Made by a program: the position numbers and the translations under genes. From Basidiobolus meristosporus CBS 931.73 (lineage: Eukaryota > Basidiobolomycota > Basidiobolomycetes > Basidiobolales > Basidiobolaceae): a stretch of 64,000 nucleotides of DNA. The DNA lies in assembly GCA_002104905.1 (NCBI GenBank), contig MCFE01000087.1:1-64000 (forward strand), in the 5' to 3' direction. Positions 32,507 to 44,379 of this stretch are shown here, piece after piece. Numbering within the stretch: position 1 is the first letter of the stretch; each line of letters starts with the position of its first letter. The notes under the pieces were generated by a model that was not told the origin of the DNA, searched no databases, and was given only the letters and a program-made list of their open reading frames with translations.

Positions 32507-35322
32507 TTACTCTGAGGGATTCTTGGATTTCAGCCTCTTGAACAGCCATTCAACCATGATTGGAATACTTCCACAGGTACGTAGAACCTTGGTCATCTTT
32601 TCTTCATTGTATACATCCGTGTCTGCTTCCATAGCATTCATCGCTGAGTATCTCTTGACTAATGGCTGCGCCGAGTGCTTCTCAATGTTGATCTCTAACG
32701 TAACAATGCTGTGTGTGAACGGCTCTGCGAAGGAGGCGATGATACTGTATGGAGGATTGGGTGTGGAGATTTCTATTTGCATCAATGGATGGTCTATATC
32801 ATCTGTTATGGAGAGGCGGGTTAAGATAGCTCGGTTGATCGAACGAGAATCGAGTGGTTCACTTACTCTGAATCAAGGCTTCCAGAGTGATCTCTTCGTT
32901 TTCTTGTTCGATGGAATATGAAGAGGCGTTGAAGCAGGATTGGAGTAGGCTGTTGAATACGATGTGGTGTCTCAGAATCTAAAACAAATCGGATAGTTGA
33001 GTTGACGGCGCTCGTGCTGTGTGAAATTCAATCTCACCTGTAGAAAGCCGAATATCTGACTAGGGTTGGTGAAGGGAATTCTACTTATTACCAGCCCCTC
33101 ACTCAACTGGCTAACATAGGAGTATCTTTGACGTAGTTTGCTGTCTTCCATTTGCTTGTAAAGGGATTAGCACCGAATCTGGAACTAGTCGAAAGCCAAA
33201 CTTACCACTCTCCATTTGAACGAAGCATCCAGTGCCTTTTTGATAGTATCACGGGACGCGTTCTCTGGGTTACAGGCCAAGATTGCTTCCTTAATCTAAT
33301 GTGATTGAGTTAGTAATTTTTGGTGGGATGGGATAGAGCCATGCTGCTAACCAAGAGCTCTTGCAAAGATACGGGACTGCCACTTGTGTTGGAATCTAAG
33401 CCCAAGGCAGGAATAACAGGTTGGGGGATTCCAACTACATTGGCAATTTCCCTCAAGAATGCCGGTACAACTGGTACGGGTGGCTCAAGCCAAGCAACAA
33501 AGCGTGCTGGAGCAGGCAGGGTCAGTGGCCCTATGGGTTTTAAAAACTGAGCAGGCATAGGCAACAAGCTTCCAACTGATTCGGTCAAAACGCCATATTC
33601 CCTAATAGAATACATAACATCTTAGTGGACCGATCATATAGACATCAAGTGGGTTGAACAATACCCCGACTCTTCTTCTAGAACTTTGGTTGCGGATTCC
33701 TGATCTGAAAGCAAGTATTGTGCTTTGGTGTTCGGCAAAAATAGCCCCGAAGTGTCAGAGTCCTCCATGCTAAAGCAAGCACGGTGAAACTTCGCAAGCG
33801 TTTGCCGGTTATCTACTACATGGTAAGGCAGTAAGACTCCAATGCTCGATTCACTAGAATGCCGGCTCGTTTATAATACCTTGATCAACCCAACTTTCAA
33901 AATTCGAGAGGTCGACATCTATCAAGGTCTCTTTAGATCCCCAGTATATTAAAGATGGCCCGGGCCAGCCGATATTGGATAGCGGTATGCCATGGCCAAC
34001 CAAGAGTACAGCCTCAATATCATTTGAGCTGCTAGACCTAGAGATAGAGTCACGTCAGATCGGAAGAATCGTGTATGGCTGGTGGGAGAAAAGTACATTT
34101 CTTGAGCAAATATGCTTTTCATGTCTTTGTATATAGAGCTGATGCAGTGCGGGAAGTCCACCTGTGGGCAGTTGTTTGCAAATCGGTCGAGAACGGCCAA
34201 CGCAGACAGGTTTTTCTTGAATCCTTGGATGTTCTTCGTCCTTTGGGGGAAAGAGGTGAGTATGCGTAGAATGGTGCAAATAGAGTAACTAGATGGGTAC
34301 TTGAGGTTATTAGCAAGCAATTGGTCCACCTGAAGAAATATTATTCAGTCTACAGAATAATCTAGGCTTGTGATCACAAACCCGAACCTTTTCATCTTGG
34401 TTGGTCTCCACTGCGTACGAAACCTTGACTTTCAGAATATCTCCGGTGCTGGTAATATCAATCTAAAGCGAGGTTAGTTGGTCAAGCTATATCTCATCAA
34501 GTCGTTTTCTTCTACATACATCAACTACGATAATAGATCCACTCAACGTAGCGGTCGTGATTGTTAGACCGTTTCGGTTGGAAGTCTCCAGGTAGCATTC
34601 CAACCTATTCAACAAAATTTAGCCGAGTATCATAGAATACCGTTACAACAACAACGGTACCCTAAAGAATGGGCTATCTCTCGCAGCTTCTCCACCATAT
34701 ACATCGATTTCACCACTCTGTTGGTGCACGACTGTTTAAGCATACTGGCGCATTCCTTTAGTAAATCCGAGGCACCGCTCAATTGCGCCTTGACAATGGT
34801 TTCCTCCTACAAGCCCAGAGGGGCGCATTAGTTTCGACCGAATATGAGAGATATTTCTTTTCCGAATACTTGCTTTACTTGTTGTAACTAATTTTCGTAA
34901 AGCAGGCTCACCTGCGGCCCCCATACCCTCTATTTCCCCCAACGTAGTGCTCTTGTACTGGCTTAATATGTTCTTTACCGAAGCTAGCAGTTGGGAGAAC
35001 TCGGTTTGTATTTTGCTGATATTGACCGGGCCGTACGGATGCAAACCTACGAGATCAACAGCGAAGATTCTCAATCAGCCAGGATCTTGAAAAGAATCCG
35101 ACGCCAAGCTTGACCAATCTGGCCACCCTTAGTGCGAAATATTTTGAGCATACCGTCGGTGACACACTTGGATTGCGCATACAATAAATCGGCGGGCGTT
35201 TCGGGGCATTCAATGTTTGAGGTGTATTGATTCAGGGTGCATTCTTGCAACATGCCTCGTAAGAGCTTTTTCACCTCTCGCAGTTGCTCACCAACTGTGA
35301 CTGACGGTTGGGAATGGATCAT
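32507..35322 (-). CDS. MED1: Mediator complex subunit 1
   Basis: A minus-strand gene with about 13 exons. Exon 1 is 35322-35115, exon 2 is 35046-34912, exon 3 starts near 34806, and the last exon is 32802-32507. The reconstructed protein is roughly 680-700 aa. The N-terminal half contains the Med1 signature: VEKLREIAHSLG/LECYLET, a Ser/Thr strand, SGSIIVVD-IDIT, and ILKVKVSYAVE. The C-terminal end (IPIMVEWLFKRL) fits the family too. MED1 is a middle-module Mediator subunit linking activators to RNA polymerase II. Most junctions are clean GT-AG and in phase. The exon 2 to exon 3 junction is not: the GTGAGC donor gives the wrong phase, so a GC donor or an unseen mini-exon must be involved. Confidence 0.75.
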
Positions 35323-35962
35323 TCTTGCGGCAGATTGCTCAATCTTGGCTTCTCTATGTTAGTGGGAGACTGGAGGTTTTCGCGACAATTCCCAACACCG
35401 CCAAACATCGTCCAATCGCATTTAATCTCACCAAAGAAAACGATGGAAATCCTATCCCATCCATCCCACCCATCCGCACGTACAAAAGTGGATTCATCGA
35501 TCGACTAGGATCCATTTCACATTTTTCACTCCGCATGCTCTCACCTCCAGCCATGGTTCGATCAGGCTAGCATTGCATTAACCTTTTTTATTACCCAAAT
35601 GGACTCGTATTCGATGACGTTGACGTTGCCGTGGCATGACTTTACGCTTGCGTCTCATGCCGCTGAATCCTGTTTATGGACGTTTCAATGACAAGTGATG
35701 AATAGGTTACAGCAGAGGACTGATGTCATCATTCGAGAGGATTCGTTTCAAAGGGAATTTCGTTTCTGATCAGGATGACTATGAACAAACTAAGCTTATT
35801 CTATTGGTAGAGATGGATTTGTGACTGTTTTGAATGGCAATTGCTGACTGTTAACATTTCTAGGCTACTCATCAGTATCTCTATCGCAGTGCCCATGAAT
35901 TTTGCTACATAAAAGGCGGCCAAGGAGGTTGATCAATAATCATTCATTCCTTCTCTTCACAA
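35323..35962. other. Bidirectional promoter region
   Basis: Head-to-head spacing of about 640 bp between MED1 and the tetraspanin gene. A very basic 26-codon minus-strand ORF (around 35580-35660) resembles no ribosomal protein I can confirm. Confidence 0.4.
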
Positions 35963-36713
35963 ATGGCTCAGGTCAACACCAACGCTTTACGCTTTATTCT
36001 TATGGGACTTAATGTCCTCGGGGCGGTATGTATCTCTCATCGTCCTTGATCTTTGGGAACTGTCTGCTTACGCGTTTCTGTAGATCTCCGGGATCATCTT
36101 TATAGGGATGGGCCTGTACACCTGGACTGAGACAGCCTTTGCCTCAAAGGCCATCGTTATCACCATGATAGCCACAGGTGCATTTGTGTTCGTTCTCTCG
36201 TTCGTCGGAGGCAGCGGCGCATTCTTCGAAAGCCGCAAGACTTTGCTCCTCTACTTTGTACCTCTAGCTGCTCTTGTTACCACCCAAATTGTCTTGGCCA
36301 TCATTGCTTACTCTAACAGACACAATGTCGACAACTACTTGGACAAAGCATGGCAAAAGGCTTATGACAGCCATCCCAGGGCAATCCGTGATATTGAAGA
36401 GGAATACAGCTGTTGTGGTTTCCGGGATGTTATGGACCGTGCCTATCCCAAGAGCAAGAAGGACTCCTGCGTGACCAGCCCCTTCTACGGCTACCATCAA
36501 GCCTGTTATGATGCACTCTCGGCCGCCGTGGTAGATAACCAAGGCTCTCTTGCTAGCACTGGAATCATTCTAGCCGTCATCCAATTGCTTGGATTAATCA
36601 CCGCCTTCCTGCTCATTACCTACCTACCCAATGAGGAAGAGAGAGATGAGGAATTACTTGCTGAACACAGACGCTTGGTAAATAACGGTAGAAACAATTA
36701 TGGTTCTAGCTAA
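35963..36713 (+). CDS. Tetraspanin
   Basis: Two exons (35963-36025 and 36084-36713) give 230 aa. Four hydrophobic segments occur in tetraspanin order: about residues 10-32, 45-65, 75-95 and 180-205. The large extracellular loop lies between TM3 and TM4 and contains the diagnostic CCG motif (EEEYSCCGFRD) and two more cysteines. The C-terminal tail is short, charged and cytosolic. Tetraspanins organise membrane microdomains; in fungi the Pls1 group is needed for polarised penetration structures and spore germination. Orthology to Pls1 is not established here. Confidence 0.88.
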
Positions 36714-37015
36714 ATTGATTGCGATTTTCGCTGAGTTCGTTGATGTAGCTCACTTCTAAAGCAAATTGGGCATTGCTCCAACTTGTTAATACTGTTGTTG
36801 TAGGATATATAAATAAACCAACCAGAAGAATTTATTCGATCGTCCATTTCGAATGATTCGTGACATGTACATCATGCTGACCCTGAAATAACTTGGCGTG
36901 TGAAGTTGTATTTATTCAGGTCATCAATGAATGACATCAATCATATATTCGAAGTGAGATTTACATGCATGAAATAATCGATGTGGAAAATTCATGGTTA
37001 CAGCTCGGTGGTTGT
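36714..37015. other. Intergenic, convergent 3' ends
   Basis: The 3' ends of the tetraspanin and CHMP5 genes meet here. Nothing else is seen. Confidence 0.4.
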
Positions 37016-38207
37016 TCAAGTGGTCTTCATTGGCGCTTCGGGGAGACCTAGCAATAAGACAAGCTTAGGAAAAGACCGAAGCCTTACCACCTAGAAAATA
37101 AACTTACCGTATTCATCCAACTTCACTTCTTGCTTTTTAGTTGGGTCGGTCAGTTCGTTAGTCTCTGGGAATTCAGGTTCAGGTGCGTTTTCTTGAAGAT
37201 AGGATGGGGTTTCTTCTTCGTCCTCCATCAAGAGCTCGTCCCCTAACGCTTCCAATTCTTGCGAACAAAAGTGAGCTTCTATGTCAGGGTCAGTCCATCA
37301 CAAAACCTACCTGCGTCAAGATCCGCCTCATCAAGGTCATCTGGAAGTCCGTATGTACGTCCCAAAGTTTCCTGGACATCGTTGGCTTGCTCCAACAAGT
37401 CAGCCATCTCATCTTGAAGGTCCTGAAAATCACTGTGGTTAACTCCATGGGAACGTATATGTTGGCTTTCATTCGGACTCACCTCGATCTTATCAATGTT
37501 CACTTTCTTGTATTGATTCTTCAACTCTTTGTTGGCAAGTTGCATCGCCTCGACAGTTACTATAGTGTCTCGCAGATTATCCGTCGCAAAGCTAGCCTGC
37601 TCCATATTAAATACATGTTGCTGCATCTGGTCCCGTTGGCCTTCGTACCTAAGCAAAACCAAAGGTTACCGAGTGTCTCGAACGACTCAACGTCCCTTAT
37701 CTCATTTCTTCCGTTCCCACAGCCCCACTCCAAATAAACGTGAAAATAGAAGAGAGAATTACATTTTCTTTTGCTTCAGGACTCTCATCGCTCTGGCTTT
37801 TACAGCGTTCTATTCAAACAAAAGATAAGTCATTTGATATAGATCGCACTGCCACAAAGAGTTGTTTGTACCTTGGCCGGTCCATCCCGCATGGCCTTCA
37901 TCTGATCTCTGTATTTTGCTAGCTCGACATCTAGCGCCTTGATTTTACCATCCATAGAGCCAACCCTAAGATCCGCCTGTACATTCGACGGCAACGTGTC
38001 AATAAAGCGAAATCGAACGCTAAAGATTACGGGGGAAGGAGGAAAGTGCAAACAGAGCCACCAATTCCGCTATTGAGCTGGCACCTTCCACTCCACATGC
38101 CTCCATTCCCACCCCCCACCAAAACCGGGGAAAATACTAACCGTGGTTATGGCCCCAGTTAAGGTTGGCTTTTCCTTTTTTTTGTTTGAACCGAACAAAC
38201 GATGCAT
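37016..38207 (-). CDS. VPS60: ESCRT-III-associated protein Vps60/CHMP5
   Basis: Seven exons (38207-38142, 37976-37872, 37809-37763, 37648-37483, 37422-37311, 37257-37108, 37047-37016) join in frame to 225 aa, the family length. It starts [10 protein letters not shown], as CHMP5 does. It continues with the basic helical core ([31 protein letters not shown]) and ends with an acidic tail ([18 protein letters not shown]) that binds the Vta1/LIP5 partner. The protein is a Snf7-family component of late ESCRT-III on endosomes, regulating Vps4 and membrane scission in multivesicular body formation. Confidence 0.93.
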
Positions 38208-38444
38208 CGTTTCCGTGCTTCTATGGTGCTGTCAGAGGGAATGCAAGTGATAGTAGTGAGGATATCTTATTGCAACTCCCAAATAGTTCGATCCTAGAGA
38301 ATTATCGATCTTTCTACACCTATTGTGATCCAGTATTCCTATATATCGTATCATTTGATCAACATTGCTTGATTATTCAACTAGATAAACAGTGTCAACT
38401 TAACTTACATAGGTAAAAATCCCCAGATAGAACAAAATATAGAG

Positions 38445-38515
38445 GCGCCGTTAGTACAGTGGTAGAATTGAAGCTTCCCAAGCTTTAGCCCCGGGTTCGA
38501 TTCCCGGACGGCGCA
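38445..38515 (+). tRNA. tRNA-Gly (CCC), copy 7
   Basis: Identical gene with a T4/T6 terminator just downstream. Its 3' flank (38516-38620) duplicates that of copy 4. Upstream, 10 nt before the gene, is 'gaaca', which could be a decayed LTR end, but no LTR body is recognisable. Confidence 0.95.
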
Positions 38516-38620
38516 AAACTTTTCTTTTTTATACCAATACTGTGGTAATTTTCCAAGGATGTAATGATTTGTATACCCATAGCTTCATTTTTAGAATGCG
38601 CATTCACTACATGTTTCATG
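38516..38620 (+). repeat. Duplicated 3' flank of tRNA-Gly copies 4 and 7
   Basis: Inverted match to 15233-15337, including 'ccaatactgtggtaatttt' and 'gtatacccatagcttcat'. The match ends near 'cactacatgtttca'. Confidence 0.8.
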
Positions 38621-38952
38621 AGGCCCACTAGAGGACATCTTAGGTAAGCTTGGCAACCAATTTTGATACGTAATATGTTTCATATACGTTGATAGATGTA
38701 CTGACAAACCAATTCTGACAATATGATTATTCCATCTAGAGCCGGACCAAAAATCTGGGTTGGTTCGGAATGTAAGTGCAGAGTGAATTCTACCTACTAA
38801 GAGCAGTATCCATACTACTTGAGTAAAGAACCATTATCAGGAGAGACCGATTGCACAAATCCACATCCAAACCTTACCACGGCTAGCAAAAATCTTGGCT
38901 TGCCATATTTCATGACCATGGATTCTGTCCATACCTCTGGGTCCATCGACAT

Positions 38953-39512
38953 ATTTGGGTGAAGCCCACAAAAATCCCGCCTCCCAAATCATGGGTGATC
39001 CCACATGTGATGGGATTTCGCATGGAGTATATGTTGGCCCCATCCATCCCAACCATTCCTTACAACGCATTTTATTCACAATTTATCTAAAAGCACCTAT
39101 GTGAGGATGGTTCCGTGTAGGAAGTCGTCGATTAAGCACTAGGCCGTATATAAATTGAAGATTCAAGGATCGAGTTGGGTGCGGTACTCTCACAAACTAG
39201 GCCTTCGTGTCTGTTGATGGGGAGGAGCGCAATAACTTGACCTACAACAAATACAACACGACTACAATCAGAGTAAACAGCCAACCAAATGGGATAAAAG
39301 AAAGGGATAACGGCAGGAAATCGAAAGAGTGCACGTGAACCAAAAGGAAAGAGTGTATGTGGCTTTAACACTCAACATTGTGAGTAAGTGTGAGTTTTAG
39401 GCTATGGTTGCGAAGGTAGGATCCTAAGAGTAACCATAATATTGGGAAAGAGAAAAGGAAGATGTGCATGGGGTGAATGGGAAAAAATGCCCAAGAATCA
39501 AGCAATATGGAG
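38953..39512 (+). repeat. Dispersed repeat R1, copy c
   Basis: Same unit as 12541-13076, ending at tRNA copy 8. Its left edge extends further than in copies a and b ('ccatcgacatatttgggtga'), and this extension is shared with copy d at 42200-42250. Confidence 0.8.
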
Positions 39513-39583
39513 GCGCCGTTAGTACAGTGGTAGAATTGAAGCTTCCCAAGCTTTAGCCCCGGGTTCGATTCCCGGACGGCGCA
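39513..39583 (+). tRNA. tRNA-Gly (CCC), copy 8
   Basis: Identical gene. With copy 9 it forms a convergent pair whose first ~50 bp of 3' flank are inverted copies of each other. A T4 terminator is close downstream. Confidence 0.95.
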
Positions 39584-40074
39584 CATTATTTTCTTTTCCC
39601 CGATGGCACTCCGCGTCATAGCTGTACCTTGATACACAAACATCCTTTTTCCCACATTGTCAGCCTTTCCCGTATCAAAGTAGTAAGCCAAGTCAGGTTA
39701 CCTTTCAACTTCGATCATGCTCCGCTCATAACAAATCCACCAACTGTCAGTACGTACTTATGGGCTTGTCATGGCTAGTACAGCCGCTCAACTTGGTAGG
39801 ATTTTATTAGCTCCAGTGTGAATCTGGTCTTAGCTGAGCCATGTCATTCGAAGTGGCACAATGGGGTGTTGAGAATTCAACCGATTGGCAAATAGAAGAA
39901 TGTTGAGAGGTTTCGACGGGACATTAATCAACTCGAGGATTTACTTATCCCCTATCATAAATATCGTTCATTGAAGGTTCTGCATTTACTCCAAATGTTA
40001 CAATATGATGAACGCAGTTTGCTTATGAAGGTACAGCTATGATGCGGAGTGCCATCGGGGAAAAGAAAATAATG

Positions 40075-40145
40075 TGCGCCGTCCGGGAATCGAACCCGGG
40101 GCTAAAGCTTGGGAAGCTTCAATTCTACCACTGTACTAACGGCGC
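40075..40145 (-). tRNA. tRNA-Gly (CCC), copy 9
   Basis: Identical gene on the minus strand with a T4 terminator. The LTR-A element starts 9 nt beyond its 5' end. Confidence 0.95.
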
Positions 40146-40154
40146 CTCTATATT

Positions 40155-41088
40155 TGTTACAGAGTAAGGAGTCAGTCGATGTTAAGTGACATCAACGCAT
40201 ATAAAGACAACTTAGTAGCCAGGGAAAAGCAAAACAAGACAACTCACCAGACTCACAATAAGGTATAAATACCCATCAAACAATCAAATAAAGGGGAAGT
40301 TTGGTTAGAAGTAGGTAGAGCGGTAGAAACAAATATTACTTGGAATTTATTTCTACAAGTCACCATCCTATCCTTTTAGCAGATATTCTTACTCTACCCT
40401 GTCAAATCTACAAGATAACATACATGTTATCTGTTTTTGTACTCTCTAAAGGATGTTACTCTTCAAGTACGTAACAGAATTGGTGCTCACAGCAGGGGTA
40501 GTATTAAACAAAAGTAATCTACCTCTCACAAGAAGAACGGGAGATGATCACGCTACAATGGGAACAAAGATTGGCCATGATTAGCAATTTCTCCAGATAC
40601 CAGACCAAGGATCCTTTTGCTTGGCTACGGGAATGTGAAGTCGGTCAAAAGGCAAATCAATGGGATCTAGTAGAACTTCCAATGATGGCAGGTGCTTATA
40701 TGAAGGATCTGGCAGCTACTTGGTATGAAGAAAACAAAGGACTTTTGACAGATTGGGAAACCTTTCAGCAAAGATTTAAAGAAAAATACATCACAATGGC
40801 AAGAAAAAACGGATAACATGTATGTTATCTTGTAGATTTGACAGGGTAGTGTAAGAATATCTATTAAAAGGCTAGGATGGTGACTTGTAGAAATATATTC
40901 CAAGTAATATTTGTTTCTACTGCTCTTCCTACCTCTGACCAAGCTTCCCCTTTACTTGATTGTTTGATTGGTATTTATACCTTCTTGTGAGTCAGGTGAT
41001 TTGTCTTGTTTTGCTTTTCCCTGGCTACTAAGTTGTCTTTGTATGTGTTGATGTCACTTAACATCCAGCAACCCCTTACACTGTAACC
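40155..41088 (+). mobile_element. LTR-A element with inverted LTRs (fold-back derivative)
   Basis: A plus-oriented LTR (40155-40476, TGTTAC...GTAACA) is followed by a candidate primer-binding site (TTGGTGCTCACAGC) and a 273-bp gag fragment. It is closed by an inverted LTR-A (40804-41088) that lacks its outer ~35 bp at the junction. The 5-bp flanks are atatt and acatt, a near-perfect target duplication. The inverted structure may therefore have inserted as a unit 9 nt upstream of tRNA copy 9. Confidence 0.75.
40544..40816 (+). pseudogene. Retrotransposon Gag fragment (family A)
   Basis: A 90-codon ORF reads PFAWLRECEVGQKANQWD..ELPMMAGAYMKDLAATWY...W..FQQRFKEKYI, the central part of a Ty3/gypsy-type Gag (capsid-like) domain. 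It runs straight into the inverted LTR and has no nucleocapsid or Pol. Confidence 0.75.
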
Positions 41089-41199
41089 ACATTGAATAAA
41101 TATAAGCAAGAAAAAGTTGCTAATCTCATTTATTGAGTTAGGTACAAGAATAATATCAAGTAATATAATGAATATATTTATTGCTCATATCAACCCAAC

Positions 41200-41396
41200 C
41201 TCATGAGAAGTCATTCTGGAAAGTAAAAATGATCTTTGGACTAGGCTAGAGTGATTGCTGTAAATTTTGGGGTCTTCCTAAGCATATTTTACATGTGCTT
41301 TTTGCCAAGACCTAGTAAAGGGGCTTTTGGACAGTTAATCAAGTTCTCATTCTGGGCACCTGGCATTTTGGTGAAAAAATATTCATAACAGCAACA
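41200..41396 (-). repeat. LTR-G-like repeat, partial
   Basis: Read on the minus strand it starts TGTTATGAATATTTTTTCACC-like sequence. It matches 47749 onwards and the copy at 1437. Confidence 0.6.
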
Positions 41397-41399
41397 ATG

Positions 41400-41884
41400 A
41401 AACATAGCTTTGCAATCTCAGTACAATACTGTGAGAGCTAGGGCCCTGCAGTCAATGCACCTATTTCTTGATTTCTTTTCAATGGCATCTTAGATGTAAA
41501 TTGAGACCAAAGACCAACTGGTAATATATGAATGAATAAACACCAGTCTATTTTGCAACAATAGTTGCTAATAGGTAATGAAGGATTTGTATTCATTTCG
41601 GTTAGTGTTATTCAGAATGTTTAGTAATCATAATTGTTCGCACTTTCTCTAGCTTACATCAAAGGTAAGTATACTTAGGGGTTAAGACAGACCAGGGAGC
41701 GGTGGTTCAAATTTGACACCAGTTCCCTTAAAGAAACACTGGACCTCTCTTATGGCTTATTTCCCAAACCCTCTACTTGAATAAAACCATTCTTAGTACC
41801 CACTATCAATATCTACTTGCGCTGGGAACCACAACACATCCTCATCTGTGATTGTGTACTTGCACAAATGAACACCCATTCTCC
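41400..41884. other. Unassigned repeat-rich intergenic DNA
   Basis: No coding signal is seen. A 'ggttcaaatttgacacc' stretch near 41705 resembles a T arm, but no tRNA can be built around it. Confidence 0.35.
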
Positions 41885-42250
41885 CCTTCTCTTATCTCGT
41901 GTGATTGGCTATTTACTCTGATTGTAGTCGTGTTGTATTTGTTGTAGGTCAAGTTATTGCGCTCCTCCCCATCAACAGACACGAAGGCCTAGTTTGTGAG
42001 AGTACCGCACCCAACTCGATCCTTGAATCTTCAATTTATATACGGCCTAGTGCTTAATCGACGACTTCCTACACGGAACCATCCTCACATAGGTGCTTTT
42101 AGATAAATTGTGAATAAAATGCGTTGTAAGGAGTGGTTGGGATGGATGGGGTCAACATATACTCCATGCAAAATCTCATCACATGTGGGATCATCCATAA
42201 TTTGGGAGACGGGATTTTTGTGGGCTTCACCCAAATATGTCGATGGAGCT
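41885..42250 (-). repeat. Dispersed repeat R1, copy d, inserted in a pol gene
   Basis: Partial R1 unit in minus orientation, without a tRNA. At about 42250 it joins an RNase H reading frame ([14 protein letters not shown]), so the repeat lies at a junction inside a retrotransposon pol. Confidence 0.75.
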
Positions 42251-44330
42251 CTCCTTGGTGATCTTGAAAAAGTACTGCCCCAACTGCTACATCTGATGCA
42301 TCCGTTTCCACCGTAAATGGTTTGTTTAGACATGGAGGTTTTAGGACGGAGGCACTGGTGAGGGCTTCCTTCAGTTGACTGAATGCCGTTTGACATAATG
42401 CTCATTACACCGGTCTTTTCTTTGGGTCCAACCCTCTAATAAAGTTGGACAATGGTGCAGATATGCCTGCAAAACCTCTTATGAACTTGCGATAGTAGGA
42501 TGCCCACCCCAGGAACTGTCAAGCTTGTACATTGCTTGTGGTTGGCCACTCTCTAATGACTTGTACTTGGTAAGGTCTAGTTTGATCCCTTCAGCTGACA
42601 CTATACGGCCGACAAATTTTAGGGAGGTCTTCCCAAACCCATATTTCTTCTTTTTTGTATACAGACGGTTTCTCTTCAAGATTTCCAGGATTTGTCTGAC
42701 ATGACCTTTGTGACTTGCCTGGTCTGGGCAACAAATTAAAATATCATTTAGGTATACAATTACATATGAGTCTAGATATGAGTTCAACACCCGGTTCACC
42801 ATTGCCTGGAAAACTGGGGGAGCATTTACCAATCCAAAAGGCAGCGCCTCGAATTCAAAATCTCTATAACATTTGTAACCTCACATTCTGGTGGTGTGGG
42901 AAGGGCGCAGAACACCCAGTTATCATCATAGGTGTTAATTTCCAATGTGACTTTAGCCACTTGGTTGGTTAATTCAATTTGGGCATTAGCCATTTCCACT
43001 TAGAACTGGTCACTTGTTTCTAATAGAATATCATCGAACTTCAAAAACTTTCGATCAATGTAGCTGATACTGGCTCCGCTATCAATCAGAATTCTGGCTG
43101 GTCTTGCTGCCACCGAAGCCTTGATGAGTCTCAACCAGTGTGGGTTCACATGCAGGTGCTCCGTTGTCCTTTTGATCCTAGCAGGATTGCTACTGCTTAA
43201 CTTTGGTGTGTGATAAGGTATAGCTGTCACTGTTGCTATGGCATTATCATTTGGATTGTCTGTTATGCTTGGGTGGTCCTACTTACTTTCTTTGAGGGCC
43301 TCGTACATCTCGTTCATAACTAGTGGAGAATTATGCATCATATCTTCCGCTCTGGGGCAGTCTAGGGTTTTGCTTGGTCTCATTCTATCAGCTCTAAGGG
43401 GTTCTAATAGTTGGGGTTCGAGGGGTTCATAGGCTCTTGGTAGTCGTAGTCCGCCAAGTTCATAGGGCTTGCTACATTTTCACTGTTTGTCTTCAATATA
43501 TTTCTATGGGCCATAGGGTCACTGGGGGCATAATCATCAACAATTCTTTCCTCTCGGGGTCCTGGATATATCTCCCTCTTCTGCTTTTTTGGGCGCAGTC
43601 ATAACTAGGCCATCTATGGCTGCCTCCTTCAGTTTTTTTGTTTCTTAGGACATTCTCTTGAGATGTGTCCTGGCTGGCGACACCGGAAGCATAGGCATTC
43701 CCTCTACATTCTTCACATAAATCTTTGCTTAGTTTGGGCAGGTTTAATTGCGCTGTCTGCAAATCTACCTCCATAGGATCAAGCTGATTATACAGGCTGG
43801 ATGGTGCTGTGGACACTTGAGGTAGCGTGTTGATTCTGTTTGTCTTTGATTGAAAGAGCATCTGATCAACTGTTTCTACCATTCGAACGGCCTCTTCAAA
43901 TGTCAGGGGATCTTGCAGCTTGACTTGTACTTTGGCGCGTGGTTTCAGTCCACATACAACTCGGTCAAGCTTTTCATCCTCCGTCATTGTTGTAATCTGT
44001 AGAACAATGTTCCTGAATTCTGTAACATATGCAGCAACTGACATTGTTTGTTGCGTGACAGCTAATTTATCCCAAGCCAGTTGTAAGTAATTTGATGGCT
44101 TGAATTCTGCACATAACTTTGTTTTGAAACGCTCCCAACCCTTCTGACGGCCTATTGGTTGTTCACATTTCCATTATATGGCTGCATCATCCCGTATAAG
44201 TGATATAGCATAATTGACCTTCGGTACGAGTGTTGATTGCATAGTTTCACCGTAATGGTCTACCACAAATAACCACGCTTAATTGGACTTTGAAAGGTCT
44301 TGATGGATTGGTTTTTGTCAAATACTCTTG
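42085..44330 (-). pseudogene. Degenerate Ty3/gypsy Gag-Pol fragment
   Basis: Reading from high to low coordinates: Gag (about 44300-43493, with stops; WDKLAVTQQTMSVAAYVTEFRNIV then a Cys-rich knuckle), an aspartic protease-like segment with a LIDSGAS motif (43230-43000), reverse transcriptase (42832-42479), and the start of RNase H (42405-42250) cut by R1. The RT active site reads YLNDIL where YxDD is expected, so one catalytic Asp is lost. Frameshifts and stops throughout show it is dead. Confidence 0.8.
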
Positions 44331-44379
44331 TATAAGGTTCTGGGTGTTGAGCAACTGTTGTACAATATCATTCTTGCTC

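Larger units (their letters stand above)
39513..40145. repeat. Convergent tRNA-Gly cassette (copies 8 and 9)
   Basis: Two tRNA genes point at each other around a 491-nt spacer. The inverted repeat is longer than the tRNA: 39584-39630 and 40028-40074 match as reverse complements ('attattttcttttccccgat', 'ggcactccgc'). This gives terminal inverted repeats of about 120 bp. Confidence 0.8.

Noticed and set aside
35575-35665. Very basic 26-codon minus-strand ORF, considered as ribosomal protein eL41
   Set aside because: The composition is similar but the sequence pattern does not match eL41, and it lies in the MED1/tetraspanin promoter.
38390-38444. Possible decayed LTR upstream of tRNA copy 7
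   Set aside because: Only a 'gaaca' at the expected 10-nt distance is left. The body does not match any LTR family here.
41690-41740. T-arm-like motif considered as another tRNA
   Set aside because: No acceptor stem, D arm or anticodon arm can be built around it.
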